Shown: piece by piece, positions 1 to 7,264 of the stretch | Layout of the letters: each line of letters opens with the position of its first letter | Position numbering within the stretch: position 1 is the stretch's first letter | NCBI RefSeq assembly: GCF_000338295.1 | Contig: NZ_ANMO01000273.1 | Coordinates: 1-34,605, forward strand | From: Rhodopirellula europaea 6C | Lineage (GTDB): Bacteria > Planctomycetota > Planctomycetia > Pirellulales > Pirellulaceae | DNA length: 34,605 nucleotides | Direction: 5' to 3' | Notes under the pieces: generated by a model | Database searches by the model: none | What the model saw: the letters and a program-made list of their open reading frames with translations, nothing else | What the model was told of the DNA's origin: nothing | Position numbers and translations under genes: made by a program

Positions 1-124
1 AGGAATGGCAAAGTTTAAAACACCTTGAAAGCCCTGGCCTCCCAAGGCCGTCTGTATAGAAGTCGATCGACCTGGAAGCCCGTGGAGAAGTCGCCTGGCC
101 CAAGAAAACCGTGCGGCGAGTAAC
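1..124. other. Left-edge non-coding stretch
   Basis: No gene can be supported here; all three plus frames hit stops quickly. A small stem (GGCCT, loop CCCA, AGGCC) sits near 38-51, downstream of the minus-strand ferredoxin gene, and could be part of its transcription end. It lacks a convincing U tract, so I do not call it a terminator. Confidence 0.4.
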
Positions 125-1129
125 CTACAAATCCAATTCGTCCAGCGAATCGATCAGGCGATCCAGGTTGTCTTTCGGTTTCTCGTTTAACGCAGCCTGT
201 CGTTTTTTCAGGTTGTCGTCGATTCCAACCGCTTCACGACCGGTCAGCAGCAACTGTTCGTCGCGTTCTCGGGCGGCGGTTGCGATCGGGTCGCCCTTGT
301 CGGTGGGCGCACCGAAGAGCTGGGACAAATCGATTTTGAATCCCTCGTCGCCTTCGGTCACGGCGCCGGCGATCGCGGGTGCTTTGTGTTGCGGAAAGAT
401 GATGGCATTCTCTGGGCACACTCGGCTGCACGCCGGGCAACCTTTGCGGCAATTGTCAGGCTGCTCGACCAAAATGTTTTCGACTCCATCGACGCCGTAG
501 ACGCCGAACAAGCAGAAGTCGATGCATTCCATGCAGTTCGTGCAGCGACTGAAGTCGATGACCGGGTACCAGCGTCGGCTGGTCGTTTCGTCGACCTCGA
601 CGATCTTTCCACCGACGATGGGCAGCGATCGATCGGCCTCGACGGCGATGTTCAAAATGCGTTTGATTTCGCCAATGAAGTCGTCTGCGGACTCCGATAC
701 CTTCAGGTCTAGGCAGTGGATCGTCCGGTCGGGACGCGGGTACAAATCCGTCACCCGATCGACCGGTTCCTGTTCGTCCGTCGCAGATTCAGCAGTCGCG
801 GAAGGGGATTCTTCCTCGTCGTATTCATCGGCACCCAGTTCGACTTCGCCGGTGACGCCGCCGATTCCGTTGCGGTCAAGGACCCAGTGAGCGGCTCGCG
901 AAAAGATCCAGCTGCAGACAATCAGGTCGCCCTCAATTTTCTGGAGCAATTCCAGGGATTCGCCACCCTTGGGCAAATCGTACAAGTGAGGGACCATGAT
1001 GACTTCGACGCCGTCGAGCTGACCCGCGGCCTGTGCGATCGCCGATTCCAGGCCTCGTTTGGCCGGATTGCGAGATTGTCCCTTGGAAACGACCAGCGTG
1101 CACGTGGTGGGTTTGGCGGCGGAGATCAT
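125..1129 (-). CDS. 4Fe-4S dicluster ferredoxin-like protein
   Basis: A 334-residue iron-sulfur protein. Two cysteine clusters lie in the C-terminal half: Cys196, 199, 202, 206 (CTNCMECIDFC) and Cys227, 231, 234, 238 (CRKGCPACSRVCP), the layout of a bacterial-type ferredoxin carrying two 4Fe-4S centres. The second cluster has three rather than two residues between its first two cysteines. Residues 1-180 form a domain I do not recognise, split by an acidic, probably disordered segment (about 100-125). There is no signal peptide or membrane segment, so it is probably cytoplasmic. It is divergent from lutABC with a 192-bp spacer; it could carry electrons for lactate oxidation, but that rests on position only. 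The ATG at 1129 has no strong ribosome site in front of it. Confidence 0.85.
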   Translation of the reverse strand: MISAAKPTTCTLVVSKGQSRNPAKRGLESAIAQAAGQLDGVEVIMVPHLYDLPKGGESLELLQKIEGDLIVCSWIFSRAAHWVLDRNGIGGVTGEVELGADEYDEEESPSATAESATDEQEPVDRVTDLYPRPDRTIHCLDLKVSESADDFIGEIKRILNIAVEADRSLPIVGGKIVEVDETTSRRWYPVIDFSRCTNCMECIDFCLFGVYGVDGVENILVEQPDNCRKGCPACSRVCPENAIIFPQHKAPAIAGAVTEGDEGFKIDLSQLFGAPTDKGDPIATAARERDEQLLLTGREAVGIDDNLKKRQAALNEKPKDNLDRLIDSLDELDL

Positions 1130-1321
1130 GTTTCATCCGAAGGAGGCGAATGGGGCGGGACTTCATCCTGACTCTTGAGCAGCGACAAATCAACCGGAAC
1201 CAATTCTGCGGAGGGCGTTCTCTACGGCACTGGACCGTTAGTCTATACTCTTTGCGTTAGCGCGATCTGTTTGCCTCCATGCGCGATTTTCCCCCTCATC
1301 TGCCCCACTTCTCAGCTTCGC

Positions 1322-2116
1322 ATGACTGTTGCTCTGTTCATCCCCTGCTACATCGACCAGTTCTTTCCGGATGTCGCGATCGCGACGTTGACACTGTTGG
1401 AACGTTTAGGGGTCGAAGTCGAGTATCCGGCGGGGCAAACCTGTTGTGGACAGCCGATGGCCAACACGGGGTGTGATGCCGACACGGCACCCGTCGCCAA
1501 ACAATGGGTGAAGCGATTCGCGAGCTACGACGCCGTGGTGTGCCCCTCGGGCAGTTGTACGTCGATGATTCGGAATCATTATGCCGACTACTTTGGGCCT
1601 AATGACACCGAATTCCAGCATTTGCGTGAAAACACGTATGAGTTGTGCGAATTCGTCGTCGACCGCTTGGGAGTTCGTTCCATTCCAGGGACTTTCAACC
1701 GTCCCGTGAGCATCCACTCCAGTTGCCACGGTTTGCGAGAACTGCGTCTCGGGAAATGCAGCGAAAACATGACTCCGCGAGAAGACAAGATGCGGATGTT
1801 GTTGGAATCGTTGGATGGAATCGAAATCAAACCGATCACCCGTGTCGATGAATGCTGTGGTTTTGGCGGCACATTTGCGGTTGCTGAACGGGAGACCAGT
1901 GTGGCGATGGGGATTGACCGCGTGACCGACCACATCACCTCCGGCAGCGAAGTGATGATCGCAGGCGACATGAGTTGTCTGATGCACATGGGCGGATTGA
2001 TTCGCCGACGCAACATGCCGATGTCGGTCAAACACATTGCTGAAGTGCTGGCCGAAGCGATGCAGTCCGATTCCTCCGGATCGGATCGATCCGCACCAGC
2101 GATCGCGAGTCGTTGA
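1322..2116 (+). CDS. lutA: L-lactate oxidation complex protein LutA/LldE (Fe-S, CCG domains)
   Basis: A 264-residue iron-sulfur protein of the LutA/LldE/GlpC-like cysteine-rich family. Known role of the family: with LutB and LutC it oxidises L-lactate to pyruvate. The start is the ATG at 1322 because family members begin like this one (MTVALFIPC) straight into the first domain; the frame is open further upstream but that part is unlike the family. Two cysteine-rich domains are visible: an N-terminal one with CCGQP near residue 40 and a PSGSC motif, and a C-terminal one with SSCHG, ECCGFGGTF and a later DMSCLMHMGG. In the last motif only one cysteine is present where Bacillus LutA has two. It is first of three co-directional genes, 30 bp before lutB. 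No clear Shine-Dalgarno. Confidence 0.93.
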   Translation: MTVALFIPCYIDQFFPDVAIATLTLLERLGVEVEYPAGQTCCGQPMANTGCDADTAPVAKQWVKRFASYDAVVCPSGSCTSMIRNHYADYFGPNDTEFQHLRENTYELCEFVVDRLGVRSIPGTFNRPVSIHSSCHGLRELRLGKCSENMTPREDKMRMLLESLDGIEIKPITRVDECCGFGGTFAVAERETSVAMGIDRVTDHITSGSEVMIAGDMSCLMHMGGLIRRRNMPMSVKHIAEVLAEAMQSDSSGSDRSAPAIASR

Positions 2117-2146
2117 CCGACTGACTGATCTGGTGCTCTTATTTGA

Positions 2147-3598
2147 TTGAATGAATTCCTAAGCGAAGTGACTTCCTTGACATCCACTCTTCCCATCGTC
2201 GATCACCCGAACGCCGCCCGCGAGTTCGTGACCAATGAGCCTCGATCGCATTGGCATGATGATTCGTTGTGGTTCGTTCGAAGCAAACGTGACAAGCAGG
2301 CGCAATCGATTCCCGAATGGGAATACCTTCGCGAACAGGCGTCCACGATCAAGACGCACACGATCGCGAAACTGCCGGAATACTTGCAACAGTTTGAGGC
2401 CAACGCGACTCGTTTGGGTGCGGTTGTTCACTGGGCTGCCGATGCCGAGGAACACAACCGCATCGTCTTGGATTTGCTACGCCGCAACGACACGCTTCGT
2501 ATCGTCAAAAGCAAATCTATGCTGACCGAAGAGTGCGGTCTGAACGAATACTTGATCGAAAGCGGCATCGAAGTTGTCGACACCGACTTGGGTGAACGCA
2601 TCGTTCAATTGCGTGGCGAAACCCCCAGTCACATTGTGCTGCCGGCGATTCACATCAAGAAAGAAGAGGTCGGCGATACCTTTCACGAACACCTCGGAAC
2701 GCGCGCCGGCGAGTCTGACCCGCAAGTTCTGACGGAAGCCGCTCGCGGCCACCTGCGCGGCAAGTTCTTGAGCGGTGAAGTCGGAATCACCGGCGTCAAT
2801 TTCGCGATCGCTGACACCGGCGGTTTGGTCGTTTGCACCAACGAAGGCAACGCGGACTTGGGAGTTTCTCTACCGCGAATTCACATCGCTTGCATGGGCA
2901 TCGAAAAGTTGGTGCCGCGGTTCCAAGATCTGTCGGTTTTCACCCGGTTGCTCGCTCGCAGTGCGACCGGCCAACCGATCACCAGCTACACGTCCCACTT
3001 CCACGGGCCGCGTGACGAGAACAGCGAACTGCACATTGTCTTGGTCGACAACGGTCGATCCAAAATTCGCGACAGCAAGACGTTTCGCGATTCGTTGCAC
3101 TGTATTCGCTGCGGTGCTTGCATGAACACTTGCCCGGTTTATCGACGCAGTGGCGGGCACAGCTATCGAGCCACCGTGCCGGGGCCGATCGGCAGCGTTT
3201 TGGGGCCGGCAAAAAACGCCAAGGCTCACAAGAGTTTGCCGTTCGCATGCAGTCTGTGTGGTTCGTGCACCGATGTTTGCCCGGTCAAGATTCCTTTGCA
3301 CCATCAGTTGTTGGCTTGGCGAAAAGTTTTGGTGGGCAAGCGTCTGGTTGCTTGGAACAAGCGAATGGCGATGAAGGCTGCTTCGTTCTTGTTCCGCAAT
3401 CCACCTTTGTTCGCGGCGGCGGGCTACTTGGGCCGAGTCGCTTTGAAGGTGTTGCCGAAATCGCTGGCTCACAACCGCTTCAACACCTGGGCGAAAGACC
3501 GAGACCTCCCCGAGCCACCAAAGAAATCGTTCCACGAGTGGTACGCCAAGAACCGGCCATCAGGCTCGCAAACAGTTTCGCGGGAGGAGCAATCATGA
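2147..3598 (+). CDS. lutB: L-lactate oxidation complex protein LutB (LUD domain plus 2x 4Fe-4S)
   Basis: Up to 483 residues, the normal size for LutB. The N-terminal LUD domain (about residues 60-300) carries family signatures such as KSKSMLTEE and GITGVNFAIADTGG. A ferredoxin-like domain follows with Cys319, 322, 325, 329 and Cys368, 371, 374, 378, the latter ending CPVKIPLHHQLL as in Bacillus LutB. It should relay electrons from lactate oxidation in the cytoplasm. The start is uncertain: the frame opens after a TGA at 2144 and has no ATG before the LUD domain, so TTG at 2147, GTG at 2168 or TTG at 2177 must be used. None has a good ribosome site, which suggests coupling to lutA. lutC begins within its stop codon. 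Confidence 0.93.
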   Translation: MNEFLSEVTSLTSTLPIVDHPNAAREFVTNEPRSHWHDDSLWFVRSKRDKQAQSIPEWEYLREQASTIKTHTIAKLPEYLQQFEANATRLGAVVHWAADAEEHNRIVLDLLRRNDTLRIVKSKSMLTEECGLNEYLIESGIEVVDTDLGERIVQLRGETPSHIVLPAIHIKKEEVGDTFHEHLGTRAGESDPQVLTEAARGHLRGKFLSGEVGITGVNFAIADTGGLVVCTNEGNADLGVSLPRIHIACMGIEKLVPRFQDLSVFTRLLARSATGQPITSYTSHFHGPRDENSELHIVLVDNGRSKIRDSKTFRDSLHCIRCGACMNTCPVYRRSGGHSYRATVPGPIGSVLGPAKNAKAHKSLPFACSLCGSCTDVCPVKIPLHHQLLAWRKVLVGKRLVAWNKRMAMKAASFLFRNPPLFAAAGYLGRVALKVLPKSLAHNRFNTWAKDRDLPEPPKKSFHEWYAKNRPSGSQTVSREEQS

Positions 3599-4203
3599 GC
3601 GAAACACAATCCAACAGTCGGCAAGTCATTTTAGATCGGTTGAAAGGCTGCGTTGTGGACGCGCCCGAGCTACCCACGATTGATCCCGCCCGCGTCGTTC
3701 AATTCGATGACCGACTGCAGCAGTTTCAAGAAACGTTGGCATCGGTGGGTGGCGAAGCTCACTTGGTCGATACGCCCAGCGAAATTCACGAGAAGTTGCA
3801 GGCGATCGAGGTTTTCCAGTCCGCACGTCGGATTGCCTCGACCGTTCCTGAGGCGGTGACGGCCACCGTGGATCTGGCGACCATCGATGACCCGCATGCA
3901 TTGTCGACATTGGACTGGACGATCGTTCGCGGCGAGTTTGGTGTGGCGGAAAATGGAGCGATTTGGATCGATGGCAAAACGTTGCCTCACCGAGTCATGA
4001 TCTTCATCGCCCAGTACTTGGCGATTGTGATCTCTCGATCCGATCTGCTGAACAACATGCACGAAGCGTATGCCCGAATCGGTGCTCCCGGTCCAGGTTT
4101 TGGCGTCTTTGTTTCTGGCCCCAGTAAAACGGCCGACATCGAGCAGTCGTTGGTTCTGGGCGCCCACGGATGCCGCAAGCTCCAGGTTTTTCTGCTGCCT
4201 TGA
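3595..4203 (+). CDS. lutC: Lactate utilization protein LutC (LUD domain)
   Basis: A 202-residue single LUD-domain protein, somewhat shorter than typical LutC (about 240). The ATG at 3595 overlaps the lutB stop as ATGA and has a strong ribosome site, GGGAGGAG at 3582-3589, so translation is coupled to lutB. The frame is open upstream inside lutB but that part is not this protein. Family motifs in the C-terminal half are FGVAENGAIWID and GPSKTADIEQSLVLGAHG. The family is the third part of the LutABC lactate oxidation system; its exact chemical role is unclear. The final A of its TGA stop is also the first base of the inverted-repeat element that follows. Confidence 0.92.
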   Translation: MSETQSNSRQVILDRLKGCVVDAPELPTIDPARVVQFDDRLQQFQETLASVGGEAHLVDTPSEIHEKLQAIEVFQSARRIASTVPEAVTATVDLATIDDPHALSTLDWTIVRGEFGVAENGAIWIDGKTLPHRVMIFIAQYLAIVISRSDLLNNMHEAYARIGAPGPGFGVFVSGPSKTADIEQSLVLGAHGCRKLQVFLLP

Positions 4204-4320
4204 CGGGCTGTTGATTTGATGAGCCGTACCGCGTTAGCAGCGGTTAGTCAAACGCCCACCGGGGCCAACGCCCATCGGCTAATTGTTGTTATTCGGTATA
4301 CGGCTAAATTAACAGCCCGT
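4203..4320. repeat. 118-bp MITE-like inverted-repeat element
   Basis: The ends are 15-bp inverted repeats with one mismatch: ACGGGCTGTTGATTT at 4203-4217 and AAATTAACAGCCCGT at 4306-4320. After four unpaired bases on the left arm, AGCCGTA (4222-4228) pairs with TACGGCT (4299-4305). The whole unit could fold into one long imperfect hairpin. There is no coding capacity. It begins on the last base of the lutC stop. It could be a non-autonomous mobile element, a REP-like repeat or a terminator for lutABC; the sequence alone does not decide. Confidence 0.75.
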
Positions 4321-4400
4321 TGAGTCGCGGGGCTTCGCGACATTGATCGCGAAGCAGTTGTTGTTTGGGCGTCGATGGAACGTCTTTAGGGCGAGGAGAC

Positions 4401-4817
4401 ATGCTGATACGCAATTACGTCGCCGAAGATCGTGATGCCGTCGTGGATCTTTGGTTGGCGGTGTTCCCTCGATCTACCGGGCACAATGATCCTGGCACCT
4501 CGATCGATCGCAAAATGGCTGCGGACGATGGATTGTTCTTCGTGGCAACGGACGAAGAGAATGTGGCGGGCACGGTGATGGCCGGATACGACGGGCATCG
4601 CGGATGGCTGTATTCCGTCGCGGTGTCGCCCGCCTTCCGGCGACGTGGCGTGGGGACTCGATTGGTCCGGCATGCTGAATCGGAACTGTCCCGTCGTGGT
4701 TGCCCGAAGGTGAACCTGCAAGTGATCGCCGACAACAGCGAGGTTGTCGCGTTTTATCGATCACTCGGATTCCAAGTCGAAGAACGAATCAGCATGGGAA
4801 AGCTGACCGGGGAGTGA
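4401..4817 (+). CDS. GNAT family N-acetyltransferase, YpeA-like
   Basis: A 138-residue single-domain GCN5-related acetyltransferase, resembling E. coli YpeA along its length. Shared features include the N-terminal MLIRNYVAEDRDAV, the AGYDGHRG segment, the acetyl-CoA pyrophosphate-binding loop RRRGVGTRLV, and a C-terminal AFYRSLGFQ-like strand-helix. It should transfer acetyl from acetyl-CoA to an amine; the substrate cannot be read from sequence. The ATG at 4401 fits the family start and has GAGGAG just upstream, though very close; an ATG at 4365 in the same frame adds 12 residues not expected in the family. It stands alone between the 4203-4320 repeat and a convergent gene. Confidence 0.88.
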   Translation: MLIRNYVAEDRDAVVDLWLAVFPRSTGHNDPGTSIDRKMAADDGLFFVATDEENVAGTVMAGYDGHRGWLYSVAVSPAFRRRGVGTRLVRHAESELSRRGCPKVNLQVIADNSEVVAFYRSLGFQVEERISMGKLTGE

Positions 4818-4942
4818 TCGATTCGACGGCGAAGTCCATGTCGCAGGCATCGTGTAGCGGACGCGCAAAGGATTGCCGGAACGCTTGGGTCGGGACGCAG
4901 AGCGATGGCCTTACCAAATCCATCAAAATCAATCGTCCTTGG

Positions 4943-4978
4943 CACCGACGGACTCGGAAGTCCGTCGTACGGCTAGCC
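4943..4978. repeat. Short palindromic repeat, convergent-gene terminator candidate
   Basis: CGACGGACT (4946-4954) and AGTCCGTCG (4959-4967) form a perfect 9-bp stem with a CGGA loop. The surrounding bases (CACCGACGG...CGTACGG) match the unit at 10009-10037, so it is a dispersed family member. It lies between the convergent GNAT and AP2-like genes, and its right end supplies the TAG stop of the AP2-like gene. It may end transcription from both sides, although no T run follows. Confidence 0.7.
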
Positions 4979-5335
4979 CATGCCTTCGATCATCGCCTTT
5001 CGGTGTGCGACGGCTTCTTTTTTGGTCTTGAACGTCAAGAAACGTTGGACCCCGTCTTCCTGCCAAGTCGCGACCCAGCGGCCGTAGAAGTTTCTGCTGA
5101 CGCCTGTGATGCCAGACGTGTTGTTGGTGGGTTTCTTGCGAGGCCCTTTGCGCCATTGTCGCTCGCCGAGCTCTTTGATTTTGGCATCACGCCATTTCTG
5201 GGCCTTGGCCAGCGACTTTCGGATCCCGCCATCGGAGAACCGAAAGTACTTGGAGTGCTGCTCGCCTTCGCGAACGATTCGAACGGTCCAGCCTTCGGGA
5301 CCCCGGGAGATATTTAGGTTTTTGTTCTTGCTCAT
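4973..5335 (-). CDS. Small AP2/ERF-like DNA-binding domain protein
   Basis: A basic protein of 120 residues from the ATG at 5335; an in-frame ATG at 5383 would add 16 residues. Residues 73-117 look like an AP2-type fold: SGITGVSR, then YGRWVATWQEDG, then LTFKTKKEAVAHRKAMI, the pattern of AP2 domains in plant factors and bacterial or phage homing endonucleases. Residues 14-55 (EGWTVRIVREG, then KYFRFSDGG, SLAKAQKWRD) look like a second, more divergent copy. There is no nuclease motif. DNA binding is inferred from the fold; the target is unknown. The last codon and stop lie in the palindromic repeat at 4943-4978. Confidence 0.7.
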   Translation of the reverse strand: MSKNKNLNISRGPEGWTVRIVREGEQHSKYFRFSDGGIRKSLAKAQKWRDAKIKELGERQWRKGPRKKPTNNTSGITGVSRNFYGRWVATWQEDGVQRFLTFKTKKEAVAHRKAMIEGMG

Positions 5336-5430
5336 GCTTTCTACGATAACCTGCCCAAATCGGCCAATCAACATAGAGTTCACGCACGGTCCCCGGATCC
5401 CGCGGGTTCAAACAGCCGAAAAGCAGTGAA

Positions 5431-6696
5431 TCAGGGCGATTCCCAGCCAACAGGCTGGGTCCAGGCCTGCTGTTTTTGGTCCTTGAACGATGGGTCTCGG
5501 GCAGGTTGGCTGCTGGTCACGACTGCCCGAACGTACAGTTCCTTCCCAGTCAGCGTGTACTGAGGCTGAAGGCTGTCGGATGTGGCGACGGTCACTCCGA
5601 TCCGGTGTTCGTCGATCAATCCATCCGCTTTTGCCAGCGTCGCGATGAACTTGGTTTGGTATGTCGTTTCGGGGTCGGATTGAATTTGCAGCGACAAGGT
5701 TTTCGATTCGGCGTCGTATTTCACGTCGTCCAAGCTGACTCCGCTGGACGCATAGAAATCGCCGCGTTTCATCGCTCGGATCAAGTGCTCGGGCGTCAGG
5801 TATTGGCTGCGGACCATCACCCACCCGCGACCGGGACGCGATCCGGGTTTGCCGTGGTATTCGTGGCTGTCATCGGTCGCGATGCCCATCATCGGCGGGA
5901 CGTTCAGCGAAGTCTGACGCAGGGCGTTGATGATGTCCCACATGCGTTCGATGCTGGGGTGTTCGTCATCGCCAAGATGGTTGACTCCCGGGTGCCCGTT
6001 GTAGACCTCGAAGAACCGTTCCGACACAACCGAGGCGAGGTCCTCGGCGGTGACGGCGTAGTGGAAGTTCGGGTGGTTCACGTGCGGCAGAACTTCTCGG
6101 CCGTGTGCTTTTTCGTGTTCCAGGATCGCTCGCAAGTTGTTTTCGATCACTTGGCGAACCGTGTCGCCTCCTGCGGGTTCGAGAGCTTCGGCCAGGTTCG
6201 TCGCGTTGATGTGAACCGGTTTGCCTTCCCCGCGATCGCTGATTTCTTCGGCGGGAATCAGGATGAATTGGTCGTGCTGTTCGACCAGGTATCGAAATTC
6301 ATCAAGCGGTTTGAGTCGCACTTGGTAGTCGGCTTCGCCTTCGGTGCCACGAGTTTCCACCCAGGCGTTGCCGAATCGGGCTCGGTAGCGATCCAGAATT
6401 CCATCGTCGCTGCGCTGCAGGATTTTCGAGTAGTCCATCCATCGTGATCCCTCGCTGAGCACGTTGTGGTCAGTCAGGGCCAGAAAGTTGTAGCCCTCGG
6501 ATTGGTACCAGTCCGCAATCATCTCAGGGAATTGATCGCCATCGCTCCAAAGCGAATGAGTGTGGATATTTCCCTTCCACCATTGGGGTGCCGGTTCATC
6601 GGCGTGACACAGTGGTATGAAACACGGAATGGTGAGGCAAAGTGCGACGAGGGAAAAAGGCAGGAGACGACGGTGCAAACGCTTGGTCAGTTTCAT
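5431..6696 (-). CDS. Secreted PHP/CehA-McbA-type metallohydrolase
   Basis: 421 residues from the ATG at 6696, chosen because it gives a classic signal peptide (basic MKLTKRLHRR, hydrophobic core, likely cleavage after CHA near residue 32). The frame is open another 68 codons upstream, but that part is Arg/Ser-rich and unlike a leader. The mature protein starts with PHP-domain metal motifs: HTH at 45-47, SDGD at 51-54 and TDH at 75-77. Later metal-ligand candidates are HVNHPNFH and DDSHEYHG. The CehA/McbA group contains periplasmic hydrolases and phosphoesterases; the substrate here is unknown. It is divergent from tolC across a long structured spacer. Confidence 0.85.
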   Translation of the reverse strand: MKLTKRLHRRLLPFSLVALCLTIPCFIPLCHADEPAPQWWKGNIHTHSLWSDGDQFPEMIADWYQSEGYNFLALTDHNVLSEGSRWMDYSKILQRSDDGILDRYRARFGNAWVETRGTEGEADYQVRLKPLDEFRYLVEQHDQFILIPAEEISDRGEGKPVHINATNLAEALEPAGGDTVRQVIENNLRAILEHEKAHGREVLPHVNHPNFHYAVTAEDLASVVSERFFEVYNGHPGVNHLGDDEHPSIERMWDIINALRQTSLNVPPMMGIATDDSHEYHGKPGSRPGRGWVMVRSQYLTPEHLIRAMKRGDFYASSGVSLDDVKYDAESKTLSLQIQSDPETTYQTKFIATLAKADGLIDEHRIGVTVATSDSLQPQYTLTGKELYVRAVVTSSQPARDPSFKDQKQQAWTQPVGWESP

Positions 6697-6912
6697 GGTG
6701 GAATTCAGGCGAGAGAGTTGGCGGGAGGTCGAGTGCAAGTCACGAAGTAGAACGGTTGTCTGCAGCGGTTCGCGTGAAGGCTCATCATCATTGAGGAACG
6801 TTGAGCGATCGCGGCGGACGTTGTTGCGTCGAGTCAGTTGGCTTGGGGAGGAATGCTGATCGACGGGATGTCTGTGGACAAATGTTCTGCGCGGAGGCAA
6901 GTTTCACGGAAG

Positions 6913-6959
6913 TGTTTCATGACGAGCGTCCTTTGTACTGGACGCTTCAGAATGAAACA
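6913..6959. promoter_or_regulatory. Nested perfect stem-loop in the tolC/metallohydrolase spacer
   Basis: Outer arms TGTTTCAT (6913-6920) and ATGAAACA (6952-6959) are exact reverse complements. Inside them AGCGTCC (6925-6931) and GGACGCT (6940-6946) are again exact, with loop TTTGTACT. It could be an RNA structure, an operator or a small repeat. No T run follows on either strand. Confidence 0.6.
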
Positions 6960-7117
6960 TTCGTTGCCCATCAAATCTTCATGGAGCGAGCCGCCAGAAT
7001 CCTTGCGTATTTGGCTTGAAAATGAGCCTCAAGGACGGCTGGCGAAAAACTTCACGATTTTTCGGATTGCCGTCAAAGTTTACCCGATCGGAACCCGATA
7101 CCTACTTTCGGATGAAG

Positions 7118-7159
7118 GTCTCGTTCCATTCGGTGGAACGATGATGGGCGAGACTTTTG
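7118..7159 (+). promoter_or_regulatory. Hairpin with alternative terminator-like fold, tolC leader
   Basis: TCGTTCCA (7121-7128) and TGGAACGA (7134-7141) form a perfect 8-bp stem closed by TTCGG. An overlapping alternative pairs GTCTCG (7118-7123) with CGAGAC (7149-7154), directly followed by TTTTGT. Competing folds of this kind are seen in attenuators. It lies about 105 bp before the tolC start. Whether it is transcribed is not known. Confidence 0.45.
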
Positions 7160-7264
7160 TAGGGGGGCTTTCCACACTCGGCCCGACCGGGGACATGCCA
7201 TGCCGCACTCGCGGCACTCGTGGGGTATGTTCTGCGGCGGCACCGCGCCAGGGAAGTCCAGGGC

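Larger units (their letters stand above)
6697..7264. other. 568-bp divergent spacer between metallohydrolase and tolC
   Basis: No gene is supported. The spacer must hold the promoters of both divergent genes, but I see no convincing -35/-10 pair. It contains two strong stem-loops, listed separately at 6913-6959 and 7118-7159. The open frames crossing it are short and have no recognisable product. Confidence 0.6.

Noticed and set aside
1244-1249. TATACT as -10 box of lutA
   Set aside because: The hexamer is good, but there is no acceptable -35 at the right distance, so I do not annotate a promoter.
1175-1321. 49-residue upstream extension of LutA
   Set aside because: LutA proteins start directly with the motif found at 1322; the extension is not conserved in character and lies in the divergent promoter region.
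3118-3594. Upstream extension of lutC inside lutB
   Set aside because: It is out of frame with lutB, has no LUD character, and the ATG at 3595 has a strong ribosome site and the classic ATGA overlap.
5390-5425. tRNA-like piece with GGGTTCAAA
   Set aside because: The T-loop-like bases have no matching 5-bp T stem, and no anticodon or acceptor stem can be built on either strand.
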